DNA of 6,567 nucleotides from an uncultured Lachnospiraceae bacterium (GTDB taxonomy: Bacteria > Bacillota > Clostridia > Lachnospirales > Lachnospiraceae), in assembly GCA_905236585.1 (NCBI GenBank), contig CAJOQZ010000112.1, positions 1 to 6,567 on the forward strand, read 5' to 3'. Positions 1 to 6,465 of the stretch are shown one piece after another; positions within the stretch are counted from its first letter, which is position 1, and the number at the start of each line of letters is the position of its first letter. The notes beneath the pieces are model-generated. The model had not been told where the DNA came from, made no database searches, and saw only the letters and a program-made list of their open reading frames with translations. A program made the position numbers and the translations under genes.

Positions 1-59
1 AACATTTGTCGCGCGAATTAAGCAGAATACAGTTAAAGGTAGGTGAAAGCACTCCATGA
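1..59 (+). CDS. atpH: ATP synthase F1 delta subunit, C-terminal end (partial)
   Basis: Only the last 18 complete codons are present (read from base 3), ending at the TGA at 57-59. The visible peptide, HLSRELSRIQLKVGESTP, resembles the C-terminal tail of clostridial delta subunits, where a basic helix of the L-x-x-x-L-x-x-I-Q-L type closes the protein. Delta sits on top of the alpha3 beta3 head and ties it to the peripheral stalk. Position is the main support: delta precedes alpha in the usual bacterial order. Its stop overlaps the atpA start as ATGA (56-59), so the two are probably translationally coupled. The other two frames close earlier (TAA at 19-21, TGA at 44-46) and give no recognisable peptide. 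The assignment rests on a very short stretch and on context. Confidence 0.72.
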   Translation, partial: HLSRELSRIQLKVGESTP

Positions 60-1564
60 AATTGCAACCGGAAGAAATCAGCTCCGTAATAAAGGAGCAA
101 ATGCAGCGATATGCTTCCAAACTTGAAGTGGCGGACGTGGGTACCGTCATTCAGGTGGCGGACGGCATCGCAAGAATACATGGATTGGAAAACGCTATGC
201 AGGGCGAACTGTTAGAGTTCCCCGGCGAAGTATACGGCATGGTGTTGAACTTAGAGGAAGACAACGTCGGCGCCGTACTCTTAGGGAGCGACCGCAATAT
301 CAACGAAGGCGATACGGTCAAGACGACCGGACGCGTGGTTGAGGTGCCGGTCGGAAACGCATTGCTCGGACGCGTCGTTAATGCGTTGGGGCAGCCCATC
401 GACGGCAAAGGACCGATTCAGACGGACAAGTACCGTCAGATCGAACGCGTCGCAAGCGGCGTTATTTCCAGAAAATCCGTTGACACCCCGCTGCAGACGG
501 GCATCAAGGCGATCGACTCCATGATCCCGATCGGTCGGGGGCAGCGCGAACTTATCATCGGCGATAAGCAGACCGGAAAAACGGCGATCGCGATCGATAC
601 GATCATCAATCAAAAGGGACAGGGCGTAAAATGCATCTATGTGGCAATCGGACAGAAGAACTCGACGGTTGCGACGCTTGTTAAGACCCTCGAAGAATTT
701 GGCGCGATGAGTTACACGACGGTCGTCGCTTCGACGGCAAGCGAACTTGCGCCGTTGCAGTACATCGCCCCGTATTCGGGCTGTGCAATGGGCGAGGAAT
801 GGATGGAAAACGGCGAAGACGTTCTTATCATCTACGACGATCTGTCCAAACACGCGACGGCATACCGTACCCTCTCCCTGCTGCTTCGGCGTCCGCCCGG
901 ACGTGAGGCGTATCCGGGTGACGTATTCTATCTGCACTCGCGGCTTTTGGAGCGTGCGGCGAAGTTGTCCGATGCCTTAGGCGGCGGCTCCTTAACGGCT
1001 CTGCCGATCATTGAGACGCAGGCGGGCGACGTATCGGCATACATTCCGACGAACGTCATTTCGATCACGGACGGACAGATTTACTTAGAGACGGATGCGT
1101 TCAACGCAGGGCAGCGCCCGGCGATCAATGCGGGACTTTCGGTTTCGCGGGTAGGCGGTTCCGCGCAGATCAAGGCGATGAAGAAGATCGCCGCGCCGAT
1201 CCGTGTCGAGTTGGCGCAGTATCGCGAGTTGGCGGCGTTCGCGCAGTTCGGTTCGGAACTGGATGCGGACACGGCGGAGAAACTGGCGCAGGGCGAGCGG
1301 ATTCAGGAAATGTTAAAGCAGCCGCAGTACGCGCCGATGGGCGTAGAGTATCAGATCATGATCATCTATGCGGCGACGCAGAAGTATCTTTTGGATATTC
1401 CGACGGAGGACGTGCTGGTATTTGAAAAGGCATTGTTCGAACTTGTCGATACCAAGTATCCGGAGATACCGCAGTCCATCCGCGATACGAAGGAGTTGTC
1501 TGAGGATATGGCAAATGCACTGATCAAGGCGATTGAAGAGTGCAAAGACTCCTATAAGAAATAG
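56..1564 (+). CDS. atpA: F1F0 ATP synthase subunit alpha
   Basis: This is the non-catalytic nucleotide-binding subunit of the alpha3 beta3 head of the F-type ATP synthase, on the cytoplasmic face of the membrane. Length is 502 residues, the usual Firmicute size. Visible motifs: N-terminal helix and beta-barrel domain (about 1-95), P-loop G-D-K-Q-T-G-K-T at 169-176 (the family more often has R in place of K171), Walker B-like strand ending in D261-D262, the alpha/beta signature P-A-I-N-A-G-L-S-V-S at 355-364, and the arginine finger R365 in S-R-V-G-G, which reaches into the neighbouring beta active site. A helical C-terminal domain follows (about 380-502). The ATG at 56 is chosen because MKLQPEEISS matches the typical family N-terminus and an AGGTAGGTGA-like Shine-Dalgarno lies at 37-46. 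It overlaps the atpH stop by ATGA. No truncation or lost key residue is seen. Confidence 0.98.
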   Translation: MKLQPEEISSVIKEQMQRYASKLEVADVGTVIQVADGIARIHGLENAMQGELLEFPGEVYGMVLNLEEDNVGAVLLGSDRNINEGDTVKTTGRVVEVPVGNALLGRVVNALGQPIDGKGPIQTDKYRQIERVASGVISRKSVDTPLQTGIKAIDSMIPIGRGQRELIIGDKQTGKTAIAIDTIINQKGQGVKCIYVAIGQKNSTVATLVKTLEEFGAMSYTTVVASTASELAPLQYIAPYSGCAMGEEWMENGEDVLIIYDDLSKHATAYRTLSLLLRRPPGREAYPGDVFYLHSRLLERAAKLSDALGGGSLTALPIIETQAGDVSAYIPTNVISITDGQIYLETDAFNAGQRPAINAGLSVSRVGGSAQIKAMKKIAAPIRVELAQYRELAAFAQFGSELDADTAEKLAQGERIQEMLKQPQYAPMGVEYQIMIIYAATQKYLLDIPTEDVLVFEKALFELVDTKYPEIPQSIRDTKELSEDMANALIKAIEECKDSYKK

Positions 1565-1581
1565 AAAGGCGGTGATCCAAC

Positions 1582-2442
1582 ATGGCTTCGATGCGCGATA
1601 TCAAGCGAAGACGAACCAGTATTACAAGTACACAGCAGATCACCAAAGCCATGAAACTCGTATCCACCGTCAAACTGCAAAAAGCAAAGACGCATGCGGA
1701 GGAGACGACGCCGTATTTTAATCATACCTATGAGACGGTGTGCAGCATCTTAGCAAAGGCGGGGACGGTCAATCATCCGTTTTTGACGTCGAATGATTCT
1801 TCAAAAAAAGCGATCATCACGATTACGTCGAACCGCGGCTTAGCGGGCGGTTACAACTCGAATGTGGTAAAACTGATTACCGGGGAAGACTGGAGCCGGG
1901 AGGACATTCAGATATATGCGATCGGGAAAAAGGGGGAGGAAGCCCTCGCCCACCGCTTATATACGATCGCCGGGACGTATAACGATGTGATGGAGGCACC
2001 GACCTATATTGATGCGAAGGTCGTCTGCGACGAACTTTTGAAAAAGTACGCAAGCGGCGAGATCGGTGAGATATATCTTGCTTATACGCATTTTAAGAAT
2101 ACGGTCGTACATGTGCCGACGCTGTTAAAACTTCTGCCGGTGGAAGTAGACGAGTCCGATATCGAAGGGCTGAAAAATTCCAACTTAATGATGAATTTTG
2201 AGCCGAACGAGGAAGAGGCGCTCGGACTTATTATCCCGAAGTACATCACGAGCCTGATCTATGGCGCGTTGATCGAGGCGGTCGCCAGCGAGAACGGCGC
2301 CCGGATGCAGGCAATGGATTCCGCGACCAGCAATGCGGAGGATATGATATCGGATCTGACGTTAAAGTACAACCGGGCAAGGCAGGGTTCGATCACGCAG
2401 GAATTGACGGAGATTATCGCGGGCGCGGAAGCGTTGGCATAA
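1582..2442 (+). CDS. atpG: F1F0 ATP synthase subunit gamma
   Basis: Gamma is the rotating central shaft that couples F0 ion flow to the beta active sites. At 286 residues it has normal length. The N-terminal helix carries the conserved T-Q-Q-I-T-K-A-M-K block (17-25), followed by KLVSTVKLQKAK, a variant of the common MVAAAKLRRAQ. The Rossmann-like middle domain shows S-N-R-G-L-A-G-G-Y-N at 83-92, where the family usually has Cys in place of A88. The C-terminal helix has Y-N-R-A-R-Q at 263-268 and matches the gamma signature I-T-x-E-x-x-E-x(3)-G-A-x-A at 271-284. The start is fixed by the conserved M-A-S-M-R-D-I-K N-terminus and by a strong Shine-Dalgarno (AAAGGCGGTGAT, 1565-1576). The gap to atpA is 17 nt and to atpD 12 nt, as in a single operon. 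Confidence 0.97.
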   Translation: MASMRDIKRRRTSITSTQQITKAMKLVSTVKLQKAKTHAEETTPYFNHTYETVCSILAKAGTVNHPFLTSNDSSKKAIITITSNRGLAGGYNSNVVKLITGEDWSREDIQIYAIGKKGEEALAHRLYTIAGTYNDVMEAPTYIDAKVVCDELLKKYASGEIGEIYLAYTHFKNTVVHVPTLLKLLPVEVDESDIEGLKNSNLMMNFEPNEEEALGLIIPKYITSLIYGALIEAVASENGARMQAMDSATSNAEDMISDLTLKYNRARQGSITQELTEIIAGAEALA

Positions 2443-2454
2443 AAGGAGATTATT

Positions 2455-3846
2455 ATGGCAAATAACATTGGAAAGGTCACGCAGATCATCGGCGCCGTAT
2501 TGGACATTAAATTTTCGGAGGGCAGCCTGCCGGAGATCAATGAGGCGGTCGAGATTACCCGCTCGAACGGCGAACTGCTGGTGGTCGAGGTGGCGCAGCA
2601 TTTAGGAGACGACACGGTACGCTGCATCGCCTTGGGACCGACGGACGGACTGATCCGCAACATGGACGCGAAAGCGACCGGTGCGCCGATTACCGTACCG
2701 GTCGGAGAAGAGACGCTGGGGCGGATGTTCAACGTATTAGGGCAGCCGATTGACGAGCAGGACCCGCCGAAGACGGCGGAGAAACTGCCGATCCATCGGA
2801 AAGCGCCGTCGTTTGAAGAGCAGTCAACGGCGTCCGAAATGCTTGAGACGGGCATCAAGGTCGTCGACCTGTTATGTCCGTACCAGAAGGGCGGCAAGAT
2901 CGGACTCTTCGGCGGCGCGGGCGTAGGCAAAACGGTTTTGATTCAGGAACTGATCCACAACATCGCCACCGAGCACGGCGGATATTCTGTATTCACCGGC
3001 GTTGGCGAGCGGACGCGTGAAGGGAACGACCTTTATTACGAAATGAAGGAATCCGGCGTTATCGACAAGACCTGCATGGTCTTCGGACAGATGAACGAGC
3101 CGCCGGGCGCACGTATGCGCGTCGGTCTTACCGGGCTTACGATGGCGGAGTATTTCCGCGACAGATCGGGAAAAGACGTGTTGCTGTTCATTGACAATAT
3201 CTTTCGTTTTACACAGGCAGGATCGGAAGTGTCGGCGCTGTTAGGACGTATGCCGTCGGCGGTAGGATACCAGCCGACGCTGCAGACCGAGATGGGCGCC
3301 CTGCAGGAGCGCATCACATCTACGAAGAACGGCTCGATCACATCCGTACAGGCGGTATATGTACCGGCGGACGACTTGACCGACCCGGCGCCGGCGACGA
3401 CGTTCGCGCACTTGGACGCGACGACGGTATTGGAGCGTTCAATCGCGGAGTTGGGAATTTATCCGGCGGTAGACCCGCTCGGTTCGACATCCCGCATCTT
3501 AGATCCGCGTATCGTCGGGCAGGAGCATTTCGAAGTGGCGCGCGGCGTACAGGAAATTTTGCAGAAGTACAAAGAACTGCAGGACATCATTGCCATCTTA
3601 GGTATGGACGAACTTTCCGAAGACGACAAACTCGTCGTATCGAGAGCGCGTAAGATCCAGCGTTTCCTGTCGCAGCCGTTCAACGTAGCGACGCAGTTTA
3701 CCGGACTCGAGGGCAAGTATGTACCGATTTCCGAAACGATTCGCGGATTCCGCGAAATCTTAGACGGCAAACTCGATGACGTTGCGGAAGGACATTTCTT
3801 AAATGCCGGAACGATCGACGAAGTACGGGAAAGAGCCGCAAAGTAA
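2455..3846 (+). CDS. atpD: F1F0 ATP synthase subunit beta (catalytic)
   Basis: This is the catalytic subunit that makes ATP from ADP and phosphate, three copies per F1 head. Length is 463 residues, typical. Visible in order: beta-barrel domain (1-80), P-loop G-G-A-G-V-G-K-T at 153-160, G-E-R-T-R-E-G-N-D at 184-192 with the presumed catalytic glutamate E185, Walker B L-L-F-I-D ending at D247, the alpha/beta signature P-A-V-D-P-L-G-S-T-S at 337-346 with the adenine-contacting Y336 just before it, and the DELSEDD lever at 385-391 that contacts gamma and epsilon. All catalytic residues I can check are present. An AAGGAG Shine-Dalgarno at 2443-2448 with 6-nt spacing supports the ATG at 2455. It follows atpG by 12 nt. 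The downstream gap to atpC is longer and structured. Confidence 0.98.
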   Translation: MANNIGKVTQIIGAVLDIKFSEGSLPEINEAVEITRSNGELLVVEVAQHLGDDTVRCIALGPTDGLIRNMDAKATGAPITVPVGEETLGRMFNVLGQPIDEQDPPKTAEKLPIHRKAPSFEEQSTASEMLETGIKVVDLLCPYQKGGKIGLFGGAGVGKTVLIQELIHNIATEHGGYSVFTGVGERTREGNDLYYEMKESGVIDKTCMVFGQMNEPPGARMRVGLTGLTMAEYFRDRSGKDVLLFIDNIFRFTQAGSEVSALLGRMPSAVGYQPTLQTEMGALQERITSTKNGSITSVQAVYVPADDLTDPAPATTFAHLDATTVLERSIAELGIYPAVDPLGSTSRILDPRIVGQEHFEVARGVQEILQKYKELQDIIAILGMDELSEDDKLVVSRARKIQRFLSQPFNVATQFTGLEGKYVPISETIRGFREILDGKLDDVAEGHFLNAGTIDEVRERAAK

Positions 3847-3856
3847 TGGAGGCAAA

Positions 3857-3875
3857 TGTTCAGAGATTCTGAACA
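3857..3875 (+). promoter_or_regulatory. Intercistronic hairpin between atpD and atpC
   Basis: TGTTCAGA and TCTGAACA form a perfect 8-bp inverted repeat around a 3-nt GAT loop. It lies 10 nt after the atpD stop and 6 nt before the atpC Shine-Dalgarno (AGGAG, 3882-3886). No T-run follows, so it is not an intrinsic terminator. Plausible roles are tuning epsilon translation relative to beta, or protecting or processing the mRNA; these are inferences from position only. The F1 head needs three beta per epsilon. Confidence 0.5.
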
Positions 3876-3892
3876 GTTGTTAGGAGAACGCT

Positions 3893-4309
3893 ATGGCAGA
3901 TACAGATAACTTATTCGAGGTTCGGATCGTCACGCCCGAGCGGGAGTTTTATTCGGGAAAGGCGAGCATGCTCGAATTTAATACGACCGAGGGCGAGATC
4001 GGAATCTATAAGCACCATATTCCGCTGACGACCGTGATCGCGCCGGGGATAGCGACGATTACGGAGGAAGGCGGCGTAAAAGAGGCGGCGATTCATTCCG
4101 GTTTTGCGGAGATTCTCGGCGACAAGGTGACGATTCTTGCCGAGATCGCGGAGTGGCCTCCCGAGATTGACGTAGACCGCGCAAAAGCGGCGGAAGACCG
4201 TGCAAGGGAACGGCTTGAGGAGAAGAAGGAAGACCTTGACGTTCTGCGTGCGGAGATTGCGCTGAAGAAAGCGCTGGTGCGGCAGGATATCGTGGCGAAA
4301 AACAAATAA
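3893..4309 (+). CDS. atpC: F1F0 ATP synthase subunit epsilon
   Basis: Epsilon is part of the central stalk with gamma and can inhibit ATP hydrolysis through its movable C-terminal helices. The 138-residue protein has the N-terminal beta-sandwich (about 1-88; F-N-T-T-E-G-E-I-G-I-Y near 29-39, followed by H-H-I-P-L) and a charged two-helix C-terminal domain (about 92-138). The junction contains I-D-V-D-R-A at 92-97, which fits the I/L-D-x-x-R-A motif that binds ATP in Bacillus-type epsilon and sets the inhibitory conformation. An AGGAG Shine-Dalgarno 6 nt upstream supports the ATG at 3893. It is the last gene of the operon: its stop is followed within 10 nt by the terminator stem. Confidence 0.96.
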   Translation: MADTDNLFEVRIVTPEREFYSGKASMLEFNTTEGEIGIYKHHIPLTTVIAPGIATITEEGGVKEAAIHSGFAEILGDKVTILAEIAEWPPEIDVDRAKAAEDRARERLEEKKEDLDVLRAEIALKKALVRQDIVAKNK

Positions 4310-4317
4310 TTAATCAG

Positions 4318-4355
4318 TCGTATCTGTTCGTGGATTCGGACAGATACGATTTTTT
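4318..4355 (+). terminator. Rho-independent terminator of the atp operon
   Basis: Bases 4318-4330 pair with 4337-4349 in a 13-bp stem (one G-T wobble at 4328/4339) closed by a 6-nt loop, TGGATT. Six T residues follow at 4350-4355. It begins 8 nt after the atpC stop, exactly where an operon-ending terminator is expected. The stem is only moderately GC-rich, so some read-through into the next gene pair is possible. Confidence 0.92.
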
Positions 4356-4384
4356 ACCCGTTGACATGAAGCAGGAGAAAACAA

Positions 4385-4606
4385 ATGATCGATGATAAAG
4401 CGTTTCGCAGTAATCCGATGCTCGAACGTCTGCAAAAAGACTTACGGGAACTTGAGTTTGAGGAAGAGCGTCTGAAAAGGGAACTCGAAGAGAACAAGGC
4501 GAAGCAGGTTGCCGTTGTCGAGGAAATGAAAAAGTTTTCCAATGAGAAATATGAGGAGGACATTCTGGCGCTTGTCTATCAACAGCGCCACCCCAACAGA
4601 AAATAA
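4385..4606 (+). CDS. Small charged coiled-coil protein, unknown function
   Basis: I do not recognise a family for this 73-residue protein. It is dominated by one long, highly charged amphipathic helix (about 12-53), rich in E, K, R and L, with leucines and other apolar residues spaced in a heptad-like way (for example L14, L17, L21, then E-E-R-L-K-R-E-L). There is no signal peptide or membrane segment, so it is probably cytosolic and may oligomerise. A good Shine-Dalgarno (AGGAG, 4373-4377, 7-nt spacing) precedes the ATG, which supports it as a real gene. It begins 30 nt after the atp terminator, and its stop lies 3 nt before the start of the membrane protein gene, so the two are probably co-translated. 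A partner or accessory role for that membrane protein is an inference from this coupling. Confidence 0.8.
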   Translation: MIDDKAFRSNPMLERLQKDLRELEFEEERLKRELEENKAKQVAVVEEMKKFSNEKYEEDILALVYQQRHPNRK

Positions 4607-4609
4607 ACA

Positions 4610-6436
4610 ATGAAAAAGAATGCATCCATTGTTTGGAAAGGACTGCTTCTTCTTGCGGAAGCGGTCGGGCTCGGATTAGGCAGCGGTCTGTTCGAGGGCG
4701 CATACAAACGGCGATTTCCGTATATGTTCACTAACCTGTCCAATATGGCGGTTTTCGCCTATTTTTTGTGTGCGCTTATTTTTATCCTGGCACACAGGAA
4801 AGAAGAAAAAGGCGTCTTTGCGCCGGTCATAAAGCATGCCGTTACCATGTCGGTCACGATGACGCTTCTGATCTCCCATTTCTTTTTGTTCGACGCTCTG
4901 TTCGCGGGCGGGCATCTGCATGTGGAACTGATTATTCTGCATTATGTGACGCCGCTCATGACGATCTTAGATTGGGCGATTTTTGACCCGAAGGGTACGA
5001 TCAAAAAATGGGAGCCGCCGGTTTGGCTGGTACTGCCGCTGGGATATCTGCTTGCCGCGATTGTCGCGATAGCGGGCTTTGGCTCGGATTTCGGAGCGGA
5101 CGTGGCGGCGGGGAAGAACCCATATCCCTATCCGTTTATCGACCTTGGCGCAAGGGGAGCGGCGGGCGTTACGAAATTCGTGGTATTATCCGGCATCGTC
5201 TTTGTCCTGCTCGGCTATCTGGTCTATGCAATCGACTGGATGCTCGGCAGGGTTAAGGCACCGGTGAAGATGTCGCGGGCGGAGTTTTTGGCGAAGCGCA
5301 ATGAAATCCTTGAGGAAAAGCGAGACGGGCTGATTTCCATCCTCGTATTCGTGACGATCGTGTTCCTTGTTTTTTACAGCATCTATATCGAGATGGCAAG
5401 GGGGTGGCAGTATTACAAACTGGTCGAGATGATCAGCAAGACCGCGATGGACGTGATCATTCTTGGATTCGCCGTATACGGAACGGTCTTAAATCCCCGC
5501 AAGCGGAATCTGATCCTCCTGCAGTCCATGATCGTGTATGCCGTGGCAAATGAGATCACTACATATTTTATCGCGATGTCTGCGCCGATATACATAGTCG
5601 GGCACATTCTTCTGATCTACAACCTGTCGCAGACCGGACGCATCCGGCGGGTGCAGAGGGTGGCGGTATTCGCCCTGACCGTGGGATCGGCGGCGCTGAT
5701 TTTTGCCATGTGGGATACCGTGACGATGGTGCTTCACAGGAAGAAAAATCTGATACCGTTCGAGATCACGGACGGAGTGCAGGCGGCGGTGGTATTGCTG
5801 CTTATCATTTATATGATGATCCTCTGGATGAAACTGTCGTTTTCTTTGGGGAACCGGTTTTACTGGATGTCGGCAGTATTCTTTACCGCGTCCGATATCA
5901 TGGGGGCGCTGTCGATTTTGAAAATACTCCACGGACAGAAATACACGGTGGTGCTTCTATATTATCTGGCAATCATGTTTTATGCCGTCAGCACGTTTAA
6001 CTGTACGGAAAAAGAGGTCGTGACATTCCGGGACGTATTCGTAATGAACAGCCTGTTCCGCAAGTCAAACCTGCGGTATTTCATCTATGGAAAATGGGCG
6101 CTGCACTTATCGACGCACCGATACGCCGAACAGACGGACCGCTATGAGATCGCGTATGACGTCAACGAACTTGACGAAATGAAAAAACTGCTGCTAAAAA
6201 AACTGAAATTTGAACTGCGCAGCGGAGACTTCCCGGTAGAGGCGGAATTGTACAGCGAACGGTACGGCTATCTGACTGCGCACGGCGTGTATTTTGACGA
6301 CGAGGGAGGCATCCTCTGGCTGTCGGAGGACTCCGAAGCGATCGAGATGGATGCACGGTTTTTTAGAACGGTGCATTATCTGGATTATGAAATCCCCTGC
6401 CTTTTCCCGGCAGAAGAAGGCGAGGATATTATATAG
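4610..6436 (+). CDS. Polytopic membrane protein: Pr6Pr/AIG1-like module fused to YhhN-like module plus cytosolic domain
   Basis: The protein has 608 residues and about 14 predicted membrane helices. Residues 1-212 form six helices with hallmarks of the Pr6Pr / FAR-17a/AIG1-like family: F-T-N-L-S-N (40-45), H-F-F-L-F-D (90-95), H-Y-V-T-P (111-115), D-W-x-x-F-D-P-K-G (121-129) and Y-P-Y-P-F-I-D (172-178). Eukaryotic AIG1/ADTRP are intramembrane fatty-acid-ester hydrolases using Thr and His; T41 and H111 are candidate equivalents. A charged linker (213-240) leads to eight more helices (241-463) that resemble YhhN/TMEM86 lysoplasmalogenases: N-E at 314-315 where the family has G-D, G-H-x(4)-Y at 331-337, F-F-T-A-S-D at 424-429, and Y-Y-L-A at 451-454. 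Positive charges in loops after even-numbered helices place both ends inside. Residues 464-608 are soluble and unassigned. There is no visible Shine-Dalgarno; the start lies 3 nt after the preceding stop, suggesting translational coupling. Lipid hydrolysis is inferred, not shown. Domain one is fairly secure; domain two is less so. Confidence 0.85.
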   Translation: MKKNASIVWKGLLLLAEAVGLGLGSGLFEGAYKRRFPYMFTNLSNMAVFAYFLCALIFILAHRKEEKGVFAPVIKHAVTMSVTMTLLISHFFLFDALFAGGHLHVELIILHYVTPLMTILDWAIFDPKGTIKKWEPPVWLVLPLGYLLAAIVAIAGFGSDFGADVAAGKNPYPYPFIDLGARGAAGVTKFVVLSGIVFVLLGYLVYAIDWMLGRVKAPVKMSRAEFLAKRNEILEEKRDGLISILVFVTIVFLVFYSIYIEMARGWQYYKLVEMISKTAMDVIILGFAVYGTVLNPRKRNLILLQSMIVYAVANEITTYFIAMSAPIYIVGHILLIYNLSQTGRIRRVQRVAVFALTVGSAALIFAMWDTVTMVLHRKKNLIPFEITDGVQAAVVLLLIIYMMILWMKLSFSLGNRFYWMSAVFFTASDIMGALSILKILHGQKYTVVLLYYLAIMFYAVSTFNCTEKEVVTFRDVFVMNSLFRKSNLRYFIYGKWALHLSTHRYAEQTDRYEIAYDVNELDEMKKLLLKKLKFELRSGDFPVEAELYSERYGYLTAHGVYFDDEGGILWLSEDSEAIEMDARFFRTVHYLDYEIPCLFPAEEGEDII

Positions 6437-6453
6437 GGGAAAGCCGCTGTCGA

Positions 6454-6465
6454 AATGATATCATT
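6454..6465. repeat. 12-bp perfect palindrome in the downstream intergenic region
   Basis: AATGATATCATT is self-complementary and is flanked by imperfect outer arms GTCG (6449-6452) and CGAC (6468-6471), giving an approximate 23-bp dyad. It lies 18 nt after the stop of the membrane protein gene. A TATAAA at 6497-6502 is downstream but without a convincing -35 partner. It could be an operator for a gene beyond the window, or chance; there is no T-run, so it is not an intrinsic terminator. The rest of 6437-6567 shows no gene I can support. Confidence 0.35.

Noticed and set aside
281..937. Long open frame (218 codons) on the minus strand inside atpA
   Set aside because: It lies wholly opposite a conserved gene, has arginine- and aspartate-rich low-information translation, and reflects the codon bias of atpA.
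2259..2930. Open frame of 223 codons on the minus strand across the atpG-atpD junction
   Set aside because: It is antisense to two conserved genes, spans their ribosome binding site, and gives no recognisable protein.
4361..4389. TTGACA ... AATGAT as a promoter for the gene pair
   Set aside because: The -35 is perfect and spacing is 17, but the -10 matches only four of six and the start would fall after the ATG of the small gene. Kept only as a point within a finding.
4314..4703. Minus-strand open frame of 129 codons over the terminator and small gene
   Set aside because: It reads through the terminator stem and opposes the small gene, which has a good Shine-Dalgarno and coherent coiled-coil composition; its own translation looks like a shadow.
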